DNA from: an uncultured Clostridium sp.
GTDB lineage: Bacteria > Bacillota > Clostridia > TANB77 > CAG-508
Direction: 5' to 3'
Assembly (NCBI GenBank): GCA_900556345.1
Contig: USOM01000027.1
Span: 1 to 8,550 of the forward strand
Length of the DNA: 8,550 nucleotides
Position numbers and translations under genes: made by a program. This document shows, piece after piece, positions 1 through 6,931 of the stretch (within the stretch, counting starts at the first letter, position 1; each line of letters starts with the position of its first letter). Below the pieces are notes generated by a model, which did not search any database, had not been told where the DNA came from, and saw only the letters and a program-made list of their open reading frames with translations.

Positions 1-87
1 TAATTAAGTAGGTCTATTTTGCTTGCTTTTTTCGGCGTTTTTAAGAATGCAAGAAATTACCTAAAAATAAAAAGGGAGGAAGAAAAG

Positions 88-1287
88 ATGAATTTTAAGA
101 CAAAATTCAAGAAGAACAAAGGAATAACGTTAATTGCGTTAGTGGTTACAATAATAGTTTTACTAATTTTAGCAGGAATAAGCATAACGATGCTAACAGG
201 ACAAAATGGAATTTTAAATAGAACAGTAGAAGCAAAGGAAAAACAACAAGTTTCAAACATAACAGAATTGATTGATTTTGAGTTATATTCAATTGAAGTA
301 AAGAAAAATGAAGGAGAAGAGATTAATGATGTAGAAAAAATAAATATTATATATAATAAAATTATAGAAAGTAATTTTAATAAAGAAATTGAGAGAGTCG
401 GTAATTTAATTATAGTTGCAAACAAGTACGTTATATCCATGTCTACTGGAGAAAAAGCAATACAAGCAAATCCAGATGAATGGGATTATTACGTTTGGAA
501 TAATTGGAAAGGATATAATGATTCAGAATATTTAGATTGGGCTTTTATTACAGGGTATAGTGGAAGTGAAAAAAATATAACAATCCCAGAATATGTAATT
601 CAAGATGGGAAAATTTGTCCAATAAGAGAAATAAGACAAAATTGGGCTGGAGGATTTGAAAAGTGCACAAATGTAGAAAGCATTAAAATATTAGATAATA
701 TCATGACGATAGAACAAACTGAATTTGCTAATATGACTAATTTGAAGACAGTAGAAATAGCTGATACTGTTACAAAAATAGGAACCAATGCATTTGCTAG
801 TGATTATAAACTAGAAAATGTAAAATTGTCATCTGGTTTATCGGCAATTGAAAATTATGCATTTTATTGTTGTTATGCTTTAAAAAACGTGAAAATTCCT
901 GAAAATGTAGAAACGATTGGAAGAAATGCATTTACATTATGTTTGTCGATTGAAAAAATAGAAATACCATCATCTGTTAAAAGTATAGGTGAGTGTGCAT
1001 TTGGATATATGGGAATAGATGATTCAAATAGTAGTTATTCGTCAGAAAATTCAGGGGATGACATACATAAAAAACTTGGATATACTAAAGGAAATTTGAA
1101 AACTATTATATTAAATGAAGGCATAGAAGAAATTGATGCAGATGCTTTTACTATGTCGGCAACTGTAGAAAAAGAATTAAAACTTCCGACATCATTAAAA
1201 AAAATAGGTTCACATGCATTCAAACATTTTGGAGCTATTGGAGGAGGTAAGATATATAATAATGATGGAACGATTTATGAGGAATAA
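88..1287 (+). CDS. Prepilin-like N-terminus fused to BspA-type leucine-rich repeat protein
   Basis: Predicted 399-residue exported or surface protein of unknown specific role. The start at 88 is chosen because GGGAGG (74-79) lies 8 bases upstream; the frame is open further 5' (to 19) but that stretch has no ribosome site and would bury the leader. Residues 1-12 are basic and end in K11-G12. They are followed by ITLIALVVTIIVLLILAGI, a type III (prepilin) signal that a prepilin peptidase would cut after G12. Position +5 of the mature protein is Ala where classical pilins have Glu. Residues ~40-150 are a charged, partly helical region. From ~165 to ~385 there are repeated units of the form IP..V..IG..AF..C..L, typical of the LRR_5/BspA family, interrupted near 310-326 by a Ser/Asp-rich insert. 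No C-terminal anchor or LPXTG motif is visible. Related family members bind host or matrix proteins; that role here is inference. No clear promoter is seen in the 87 bases upstream. Confidence 0.85.
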   Translation: MNFKTKFKKNKGITLIALVVTIIVLLILAGISITMLTGQNGILNRTVEAKEKQQVSNITELIDFELYSIEVKKNEGEEINDVEKINIIYNKIIESNFNKEIERVGNLIIVANKYVISMSTGEKAIQANPDEWDYYVWNNWKGYNDSEYLDWAFITGYSGSEKNITIPEYVIQDGKICPIREIRQNWAGGFEKCTNVESIKILDNIMTIEQTEFANMTNLKTVEIADTVTKIGTNAFASDYKLENVKLSSGLSAIENYAFYCCYALKNVKIPENVETIGRNAFTLCLSIEKIEIPSSVKSIGECAFGYMGIDDSNSSYSSENSGDDIHKKLGYTKGNLKTIILNEGIEEIDADAFTMSATVEKELKLPTSLKKIGSHAFKHFGAIGGGKIYNNDGTIYEE

Positions 1288-1339
1288 TAATATATAGTAA
1301 AAAATGATAGATTATTTTAATAAAAAAGGTTGAATAAGA

Positions 1340-1373
1340 ACAACCAATACTTTAGAATTTAAGTATTGGTTGT
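1340..1373. terminator. Hairpin terminator between convergent genes
   Basis: A perfect 13-bp stem (1340-1352 with 1361-1373) closes an 8-base loop and is followed on the + strand by ATTTTTATTTTA. It sits 52 bases after the stop of the LRR gene and 4 bases beyond the stop of the convergent tetR, so it can serve both, but the U-rich tail is better on the + strand. An upstream GGTTG (1328-1332) can pair with CAACC (1341-1345) and would compete weakly with the main stem. Confidence 0.8.
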
Positions 1374-1377
1374 ATTT

Positions 1378-1972
1378 TTATTTTAAAAGTTTTCTTATCT
1401 CTTCAAACAAAATAGGTTTAAACTCATCAATAGGCAAAGGCATGTTATACAAAATCGAGTTAAACGAAGTAGAACTAGCAAGCTCAATAATCATAAATAA
1501 AGTAGCCTCTGGGCATTTTAGCTGAATATTATTTTTTTCAACACCATTCATAAAAATGCTAAAAATAGAACCATCATCATAAGGCAAATCTGCGATTTTA
1601 CTCATAGCTTCATTATAAATACCTAAAGAAAGGTTTTTAGAAATGAATTTAAGAAGAAGATGGTTTTTAGTCAAAGCATCAATAATATGTTCAATAATAA
1701 AAATAATTTGGTCCTCAAAATCTACAATATCAGTTTTCTTTAAAGCTTTAACAGCATCGGCAAAAAGTTTTCCGCGATTTTTTTTCAATCAATTTATTTT
1801 GAATATCATATTTATCCTTAAAATACAAATAAAACGTTCCTTTTCCAACACCTGCATTTTCTGCAATATCTTGAATAGATGTTTCTTTAAATCCTTTTTT
1901 TGTAAATAGGTTAAATGCAGAGCTAAGAAGCGTTTCCTCTTTTATTTTCTTATTTTCTTCCGATTTTTTCAT
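1378..1972 (-). pseudogene. TetR/AcrR-family transcriptional repressor, frameshifted
   Basis: Two overlapping minus-strand reading frames together make one TetR-type regulator of about 197 residues, the usual family length. The N-terminal frame carries a complete helix-turn-helix domain (residues ~14-53, including TSIQDIAENAGVGKGTFYLYF), then DKYDIQNKLIEKK, and stops at 1748-1750 after 74 residues. The C-terminal frame (down to 1378) carries the helical ligand-binding/dimerisation half, starting KNRGKLFADAVKALKK. The switch lies in a run of eight A's on the coding strand (1778-1785). Seven A's would fuse the frames and restore the usual six-residue spacing between LI and LF seen in many TetR proteins. 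I prefer the ATG at 1972-1970 because the GAGG motif (1983-1986 region) is about 8-10 bases away; an ATG at 1978 is too close. The gene is divergent from the exporter at 2208 and probably represses it. A sequencing error in the homopolymer, a true mutation, or slippage are all possible. Confidence 0.85.
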
Positions 1973-2021
1973 AAGCATATACCTCGATTCTTTTCATATA
2001 TTATTCTATATTATGTAACTT

Positions 2022-2050
2022 ATTATCCCACAAAATGAAAAAATAGTCAA
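2022..2050 (-). promoter_or_regulatory. tetR promoter
   Basis: On the minus strand TTGACT (2050-2045) is followed after exactly 17 bases by GATAAT (2027-2022), a strong sigma-A-type promoter firing toward tetR. The -35 contains TGACTA, identical to the first half of the two operators further right, which suggests weak autoregulation. Confidence 0.75.
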
Positions 2051-2068
2051 TAATTTTAAGAAAAAATA

Positions 2069-2097
2069 TTGACTAATGGTCATAAAAGTGCTACAAT
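2069..2097 (+). promoter_or_regulatory. Promoter of the MMPL exporter operon
   Basis: TTGACT (2069-2074), a 17-base spacer and TACAAT (2092-2097) form a sigma-A-type promoter reading toward the exporter, with an expected start near 2104. It lies back to back with the tetR promoter, the two -35 elements being 18 bases apart. The -35 is embedded in the first operator. Confidence 0.8.
2070..2082. promoter_or_regulatory. Putative TetR operator O1
   Basis: TGACTAATGGTCA is an imperfect palindrome (TGAC, 5 bases, GTCA) that overlaps the -35 of the exporter promoter. It matches O2 at 11 of 13 positions. Binding here would block RNA polymerase. Assignment to the adjacent TetR is inferred from position. 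Confidence 0.7.
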
Positions 2098-2112
2098 GAT
2101 TAAAGTTAAAAA

Positions 2113-2125
2113 TGACTAGCGGTCA
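2113..2125. promoter_or_regulatory. Putative TetR operator O2
   Basis: TGACTAGCGGTCA is the second copy of the palindrome, centred 43 bp (about four helical turns) from O1 and roughly +10 to +22 from the predicted transcription start. The same-face spacing favours cooperative binding. Confidence 0.7.
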
Positions 2126-2207
2126 AAGAACTCTTGAAAGAGCTGGTCCTAAAAGGACAATGTTCACAAAAGAGCCGATACAAAAAACAAGAAAGGAAGA
2201 AAAAAGT

Positions 2208-4280
2208 ATGAAAAAATTTGGTGAATTCATATGTAAACACAAAATAGCGATACTAATAATAGCAGTATTACTATGCATACCATCAATATATGGAATGATG
2301 GCAACAAGAGTAAATTATGACATATTATCATATTTACCAAGTAACATCGAAACAGTAAAAGGTGAAAAAATCCTGTCAAACGATTTTGGTATGGGATCAT
2401 TTTCAATAGTACTCGTAAAAGATATACCGCAAAAGAATCTAATCAATCTGGAAAATAGGTTTAGAGAGATAGATTCTGTAAAAGACGTAATTGGAATAAC
2501 AGATGTAACAGGAAGTCAAATTCCGGTAGATATGTTACCAGATGATGTATTAAACAAAATCTACAAAGAAGATGGAACAACAGCGGTTTTAGTTACATTT
2601 GAAGATGGAATTGCAGAAGATAGAACATTAGATGCAATTCAGACCTTAAGAGACATAACTGATGAGAACTGCAAAATCAGTGGAATGTCTGCAACAAACT
2701 TAGACATAAAAGATATATGTAACTCAGAAGTAATAATATATGTAATAATTGCAGTTATACTATGTGCAGTAATCCTAGGAGTTGCATTAGATTCATACAC
2801 AATGCCATTTATATTATTAGGAAATATTGGAATTTCAGTATTATATAATATGGGAACAAATGTCGTATTTCATGAAATATCATATATAACAAAAGCAATA
2901 AGTGCAGTGCTACAGCTAGGTGTAACAATGGACTTTGGAATTTTCTTATACCATAGTTACAAACATCAAAAAGAAACAGAAAGTAATAACGATAAAGCAA
3001 TGGCACTCGCAATAGCCGATACCTTAAAATCTGTTGTAGGAAGCTCACTTACAACAATAGCAGGATTCTTAGCATTATGCACAATGAGCTTAACACTTGG
3101 AAAAGATATAGGTTTAGTTATGGCAAAAGGTGTTGCATTAGGTGTAATATCTACAGTAACAATCTTACCAAGCTTAATATTAGTTTTCGATAAATTAATA
3201 ACAAAAACAGCACATAAAGATATTTTACCTAAATTTACAGGAGTAAAAAACTTCGTAATAAATCATTCAAAAGCAATTGCGGTAACATTTGTTATAATTT
3301 TACCATTTGCAATTTATGGTTATACTCATACAGAAAGTTATTATAACTTAATGAGTGGACTTCCAAAAACATTGCCAAGTGTTCAAGCAAATGATACTTT
3401 AGCAAATGATTTTGATATGGTTTCAACAGAACTTGTATTAATAGACAAAAATATACCAGATGACAAAGTTGCAGAAATGCTTGAGAAAATTGATAATTTA
3501 GATGGAATAAAAATGAGTTTAAGTTATTCAAAAATAACAGATAAGCTAAATATGCCAGCTGAATTTTTACCAGAAAGTATATTAAAATTATTTACAAGTG
3601 ATAAATATCAAATGATAATAATAAGTTCAAAATATGAAAATGCAACAGATGAGTTAAATAATCAAATTGCTGAGGTAAATAACATAATAAAAACTTATGA
3701 CGAAAATGGATTAATGGCAGGAGAAGGTCCACTTATGAAAGACCTAGTTGAAATTGCAAACCACGATTTCAATAGTGTAAATACATTCTCAATTGGAGTA
3801 ATATTTGCATTAATGTTTATAGTGTTACAATCTATCTCACTACCATTTATATTAATAATAGTAATAGAATTTGCAATATTTATAAATATGGGAATACCAG
3901 CATATATGGGACATCAAGTACCATTTGTAGCATCAATAGTAATAGGAACAATCCAACTTGGTGCAACAATAGATTATGCAATTTTAATAACAAATAAATA
4001 TATTCAAAAGAGAAAAGAAGGCTTAAGCAAGAAAGATGCTATGGACTACGCACTTGGAACATCAATAAGTTCAATAGTTGTAAGTGGTTTATGCTTCTTT
4101 GGAGCAACATTTGGAGTGGGTGTTTACTCTCAAATTGAAATGATAAGTTCACTATGTATCCTTATTTCAAGAGGAGCAGTTGTAAGTATGATAAGTGTAA
4201 TATTAGCACTTCCAACATTTTTGATGATGTTTGATAAAATTATATGTAAGACAACAATTGGGATGAAAGAAGTAAAATGA
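2208..4280 (+). CDS. MMPL-family (RND superfamily) membrane exporter
   Basis: Predicted 690-residue inner-membrane transporter with the duplicated RND plan: one helix (about 8-26), an extracytoplasmic domain to ~185, a five-helix block to ~350, then the same again (helix ~355-375, domain, five helices to the end). The fourth helix of each half carries the family's acidic motif, GVTMDFGIFLYH with D242 and LGATIDYAILI with D589, the residues expected to couple transport to proton flow. The start at 2208 follows AAAGGAAG (2192-2199). The frame is open back to an ATG at 2112, but that ATG lies inside operator O2 and has no ribosome site. About 690 residues is typical for compact Firmicutes MMPL/YdfJ-like proteins. 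It heads an operon with the heptad-repeat protein at 4375 and is under the divergent TetR's operators. The substrate cannot be read from sequence; lipids, peptides or toxic amphiphiles are the family's usual range. Confidence 0.92.
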   Translation: MKKFGEFICKHKIAILIIAVLLCIPSIYGMMATRVNYDILSYLPSNIETVKGEKILSNDFGMGSFSIVLVKDIPQKNLINLENRFREIDSVKDVIGITDVTGSQIPVDMLPDDVLNKIYKEDGTTAVLVTFEDGIAEDRTLDAIQTLRDITDENCKISGMSATNLDIKDICNSEVIIYVIIAVILCAVILGVALDSYTMPFILLGNIGISVLYNMGTNVVFHEISYITKAISAVLQLGVTMDFGIFLYHSYKHQKETESNNDKAMALAIADTLKSVVGSSLTTIAGFLALCTMSLTLGKDIGLVMAKGVALGVISTVTILPSLILVFDKLITKTAHKDILPKFTGVKNFVINHSKAIAVTFVIILPFAIYGYTHTESYYNLMSGLPKTLPSVQANDTLANDFDMVSTELVLIDKNIPDDKVAEMLEKIDNLDGIKMSLSYSKITDKLNMPAEFLPESILKLFTSDKYQMIIISSKYENATDELNNQIAEVNNIIKTYDENGLMAGEGPLMKDLVEIANHDFNSVNTFSIGVIFALMFIVLQSISLPFILIIVIEFAIFINMGIPAYMGHQVPFVASIVIGTIQLGATIDYAILITNKYIQKRKEGLSKKDAMDYALGTSISSIVVSGLCFFGATFGVGVYSQIEMISSLCILISRGAVVSMISVILALPTFLMMFDKIICKTTIGMKEVK

Positions 4281-4287
4281 CACAAAT

Positions 4288-4331
4288 GGACCGGTTCTTT
4301 TTGTGTCAATTGGCACAAAAAGAACCGGTCC
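4288..4331. repeat. Palindromic hairpin A (GGACCGGTTCTTTTT type)
   Basis: Perfect 18-bp inverted repeat, 4288-4305 with 4314-4331, extendable by a wobble and a C-G pair to an AAUU tetraloop. It starts 7 bases after the exporter stop codon and separates it from the next gene. The T-run is inside the stem, not after it, so it is not a standard terminator; it could stabilise or attenuate the operon mRNA. The left flank TGACACAAA (4278-4286, containing the stop TGA) is the reverse complement of the inner arm 4300-4308, and GGCACAA of the loop side recurs at 4338 and 4348. Confidence 0.85.
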
Positions 4332-4374
4332 CAATGGGGCACAATGAGGCACAATTGAAAGGAGATAATTAATT

Positions 4375-6090
4375 ATGAATAATGGAGTAAAAAAAGCTAT
4401 CTGTATAGCAAGTACGGTTACAATGTGTGGATTATACACATTGCCAATTTATGCAATCAATGAAAAAGACACAATGTATTGCAAGGCAAATAATATAGGA
4501 GTTGTTTACAAAGAAACTTCAAACGGAGAAGAGAAAAATGAAGATATGCCAATAGATACATCTATTAAATATTATTTGGATGGAAATGAAATTTCTATTG
4601 ATGATTTAAAAGGAAAATCTGGAAAGGTTAAAATTGAAATTAATTTTACTAATAAAGATAAGAAAATAGAGACAATTGATGGCAAACAAGTTACAATGTA
4701 TACGCCTTATATCGTAGCTTGTGGCACTATTTTGGATAATGAAAAATTTTCAAATGTTACAATATCTAGTGGAAAAATAATAGATAACGGCTCAAATTCA
4801 GTTGTTCTTGGAATTAGTATGCCAGGTATGCAAGAAAGTTTGGATATTGATGAAATAGACATTCCAGAAAATGTTGTAATAGAAGCTGATGCCAAAGATT
4901 TTGAATTAGGAAATATGTATATGTACATCGAATCAAATGTATTTGATAATGATTTGGACTTTTTAGATGAGTTTGATGATTTATATGAACAAAGTAAAAC
5001 TCTAAAAGATGCAAGTAACCAGTTAGTAAGTGGAAGTAAAACTTTAAAAGATGGTGCAAATACTTATTCAGAAAAAATGGGCGAATTTAACACAGGTGTT
5101 GCTAGCTACACTAATGGCGTAAATACAGTAAGCACAAATTATTCTAAAATAAATGATGGAATATCTTCTGTAAATGAAAACACTAAAAAAATAGCAGAAG
5201 GAAGTTCTAATTTAGCAAGTGGAATAAAAGATTTAAAAAGCAACTTATCTACTATAATTTCAGCAATTGGAAGCATAAAAACAGGAGCAGATGCAATAGA
5301 TGGTGGAATTTCTAAGATGGAAACAGCTGTTGAAAACAATATCGAAACTTTAACAGCATCTACATCTAAAGATTCTGAAACAGCTAAAACTTTAGCAAAA
5401 TTAGGAACAGCAACAGAAACTTCAGTTGCAAGTTTAAAAGCAACTAAAAATGCATTAGAAACAACAGTAAGCACTATGGAAGATGGCGAAACAAAAACAG
5501 AATTACAAACAGAAATTGCTAAATTAGATGAACAAATTACTACATTAGGAAAAAATACAGCTACAGAAAGAACAGCATATAATAAAACTATGGAAGCTGA
5601 AACAAGTGGGGTTTTAACAGGATTAAATACTCTTAAAACATCTTTACAAACCTTAAAAGGAGTATCAAGCAAAGTAACATCTGGAATTAACCAGTTAGTT
5701 AGTGGTTCGCCAGAATTACAAGCAGGATTAGATAAGTTAGAAAGTGGATCAAATACATTATCAAGTGGGGCTAAAAGTTTAAGTGATGGAACAAGTACAT
5801 TATCTAGTGGTGCTAAAGAATTAAAGAGCGGAATTGATACTTTAAATTCTAATAGTGAAACTATAAAGAGTAGCAGTAGTCAGTTAAATGATGCAGCTAA
5901 AACATTATCTGATGGTGCATCAACTTTATCAGATGGAATGAAACAATTTGATAATGACGGTATTAATACTATTTATAACTTTGTAAATGGTGATGTTAAA
6001 GGAGCTCAAAATAGAGTCGAAAAATTGATGGATTTGGCTAAAAATAGCGGTTCTTATAAGTATGTTTTAAAAGTAGATAATTTAAAATAA
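4375..6090 (+). CDS. Exported xxxLxxG heptad-repeat coiled-coil protein
   Basis: Predicted 571-residue protein. Residues 1-27 form a signal peptide ending PIYA, with cleavage likely after A27. Residues ~30-200 are a beta-rich domain containing PIDTSIKYYLDGNEIS and GKSGKVKIEINFTN, as in clostridial proteins encoded next to MMPL exporters. From ~203 on, heptads of the form xxxLxxG or xxxLxxS predominate (for example QLVSGSKTLKDGA, TLSSGAKSLSDGTSTLSSG), interrupted at ~320-410 by a glycine-poor, charged coiled-coil stretch. The heptads resume at ~440-525, and a short tail ends in YKYVLKVDN. No C-terminal membrane helix is seen, unlike YhgE/Pip proteins that share the heptads. AAAGGAG (4358-4364) precedes the start. 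It follows the exporter by 94 bases with no terminator or promoter seen, so cotranscription is likely. A role as an extracytoplasmic partner or adaptor of the exporter is inference from synteny. Confidence 0.88.
   Translation: MNNGVKKAICIASTVTMCGLYTLPIYAINEKDTMYCKANNIGVVYKETSNGEEKNEDMPIDTSIKYYLDGNEISIDDLKGKSGKVKIEINFTNKDKKIETIDGKQVTMYTPYIVACGTILDNEKFSNVTISSGKIIDNGSNSVVLGISMPGMQESLDIDEIDIPENVVIEADAKDFELGNMYMYIESNVFDNDLDFLDEFDDLYEQSKTLKDASNQLVSGSKTLKDGANTYSEKMGEFNTGVASYTNGVNTVSTNYSKINDGISSVNENTKKIAEGSSNLASGIKDLKSNLSTIISAIGSIKTGADAIDGGISKMETAVENNIETLTASTSKDSETAKTLAKLGTATETSVASLKATKNALETTVSTMEDGETKTELQTEIAKLDEQITTLGKNTATERTAYNKTMEAETSGVLTGLNTLKTSLQTLKGVSSKVTSGINQLVSGSPELQAGLDKLESGSNTLSSGAKSLSDGTSTLSSGAKELKSGIDTLNSNSETIKSSSSQLNDAAKTLSDGASTLSDGMKQFDNDGINTIYNFVNGDVKGAQNRVEKLMDLAKNSGSYKYVLKVDNLK
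5755..5910 (+). repeat. In-frame DNA repeats within the heptad region
   Basis: A 22-base unit starting ACATTATC at 5755 recurs at 5797 (42 bases on, 19 of 22 identical), and its first 8 bases recur at 5902 (105 bases further). All offsets are multiples of 21, so they encode heptads in register and could expand or contract by whole heptads through recombination. Confidence 0.7.
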
Positions 6091-6095
6091 TTTGC

Positions 6096-6124
6096 TTGAC
6101 TTAAAAATATTTTTAAGGTAAAAT
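6096..6124 (+). promoter_or_regulatory. Promoter for the DUF308 gene
   Basis: TTGACT (6096-6101), 17 bases, then TAAAAT (6119-6124), beginning 5 bases after the upstream stop codon. It suggests the DUF308 gene is transcribed independently of, or in addition to, the exporter operon. No terminator lies between. Confidence 0.75.
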
Positions 6125-6159
6125 TTAGAAAAATAAATATTCAAAGGAGGAAATAAAAA

Positions 6160-6705
6160 ATGGAATATTTAGAAAAAGTTTTAAAGAAAACAGGAGTTAC
6201 ATCACTTGTCACATCAATAATATTTGCAATACTTGGAGCAATTTTAATTGCAAATCCAGAAGGAACAATAAAATTTATTGCAATCATTTTAGGAGTAATG
6301 TTTGGGCTAGTTGGTTTATATAAAATCATTAATTACTTTGAAAATAGAGGAAAATACGATTTTTACAATTATGATATAGCTTATGGAGTTATAGCAATAG
6401 TACTTGGAATTGTAACAATTTGCTATAGTACACAAATAGGAGCAATTTTTAGAATACTTATAGGTTTATGGATTGTTTATAGTGCAATTCTTCGAATTAA
6501 CTTATCTATAAAATTAAAAGCAATCGAGTCAAATGTTTGGATATATAGTTTAGTAATTGCTTTAATAATGGCAATATGTGGAATATTTATTATTTGCAAT
6601 TCAGGAGCTGTTATTGTAACATTAGGAGTAGTTGTAGTAATATATTCTGTACTTGATGTAATAGAAAGCATAATGTTTTTAAATAATGTAAATAAGCTAA
6701 GTTAA
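6160..6705 (+). CDS. DUF308/HdeD-like six-helix membrane protein
   Basis: Predicted 181-residue integral membrane protein. Six hydrophobic segments fall at about 15-31, 38-57, 72-89, 93-112, 127-146 and 149-172, arranged as three pairs. The first and third pair are joined by short turns (ANPEGT, CNSGAV), the pattern of the DUF308/HdeD family. HdeD in Escherichia coli is linked to acid resistance at high cell density; the molecular activity of the family is unknown, and no stress role can be read directly here. Start chosen on AAAGGAGG (6143-6150), 9 bases upstream. It has its own promoter at 6096-6124. It is followed by a long inverted repeat and then another membrane protein gene of the YihY type, possibly on the same transcript. 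Confidence 0.85.
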   Translation: MEYLEKVLKKTGVTSLVTSIIFAILGAILIANPEGTIKFIAIILGVMFGLVGLYKIINYFENRGKYDFYNYDIAYGVIAIVLGIVTICYSTQIGAIFRILIGLWIVYSAILRINLSIKLKAIESNVWIYSLVIALIMAICGIFIICNSGAVIVTLGVVVVIYSVLDVIESIMFLNNVNKLS

Positions 6706-6721
6706 TCTTAGTTTTGAGCCG

Positions 6722-6891
6722 TTTTTGCTCGGTTCTGGTTTGATACATTTTGGTTTTGCCACCCTTGTGTGTCGCAACTTTAGGATTAAATAAAAGATAT
6801 GAAAGTTGCTCCAATCGCACTCACTAGCGTTCGTTTGGTCGCTTACGCGGGTGCCCAAACCAAAATGTATCAAACCAGAACCGAGCAAAAA
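6722..6891. repeat. Long inverted-repeat element with 35-bp arms
   Basis: 6722-6756 and 6857-6891 are perfect 35-base inverted repeats separated by 100 bases. Just inside them GCCACCC (6758-6764) and GGGTGCCC (6849-6856) continue the pairing imperfectly. The interior holds a further 8-bp stem (6774-6781 with 6802-6809) and a small GCGT/ACGC stem (6827-6848), so single-stranded DNA or RNA would fold as a branched structure. The element fills most of the 226-base gap between the DUF308 stop and the YihY start. No reading frame in it looks like a real gene. It is more GC-rich than its surroundings and resembles a MITE-like non-autonomous element or a structured leader. No target duplication or transposase was recognised. 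Confidence 0.8.
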
Positions 6892-6931
6892 TTGGTGAAT
6901 TGGAAGAAGTAAGTTTTCGGAGGATGTCAAA

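Noticed and set aside
1..87. Possible riboswitch or promoter upstream of the prepilin-like gene
   Set aside because: There is a short CTTGC/GCAAG pairing (22-26 with 49-53) and only a weak TTGCTT...AAGAAT pair; no conserved c-di-GMP riboswitch features are present and the 5' side is cut off.
4288..4331. Hairpin A as a Rho-independent terminator
   Set aside because: The T-run is inside the left arm and no U-tract follows the right arm; the downstream gene has no promoter of its own, so full termination is unlikely.
5139..5672. 177-codon open frame on the minus strand
   Set aside because: It lies wholly antisense to the heptad-repeat gene, has no ribosome site, and its hydrophobic Val/Ser-rich make-up is what the complement of repetitive coding DNA gives.
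6694..6715. Small hairpin CTAAG/CTTAG plus TTTT at the DUF308 stop
   Set aside because: Only five Watson-Crick pairs, mostly A-T, overlapping the stop codon; too weak to call a terminator.
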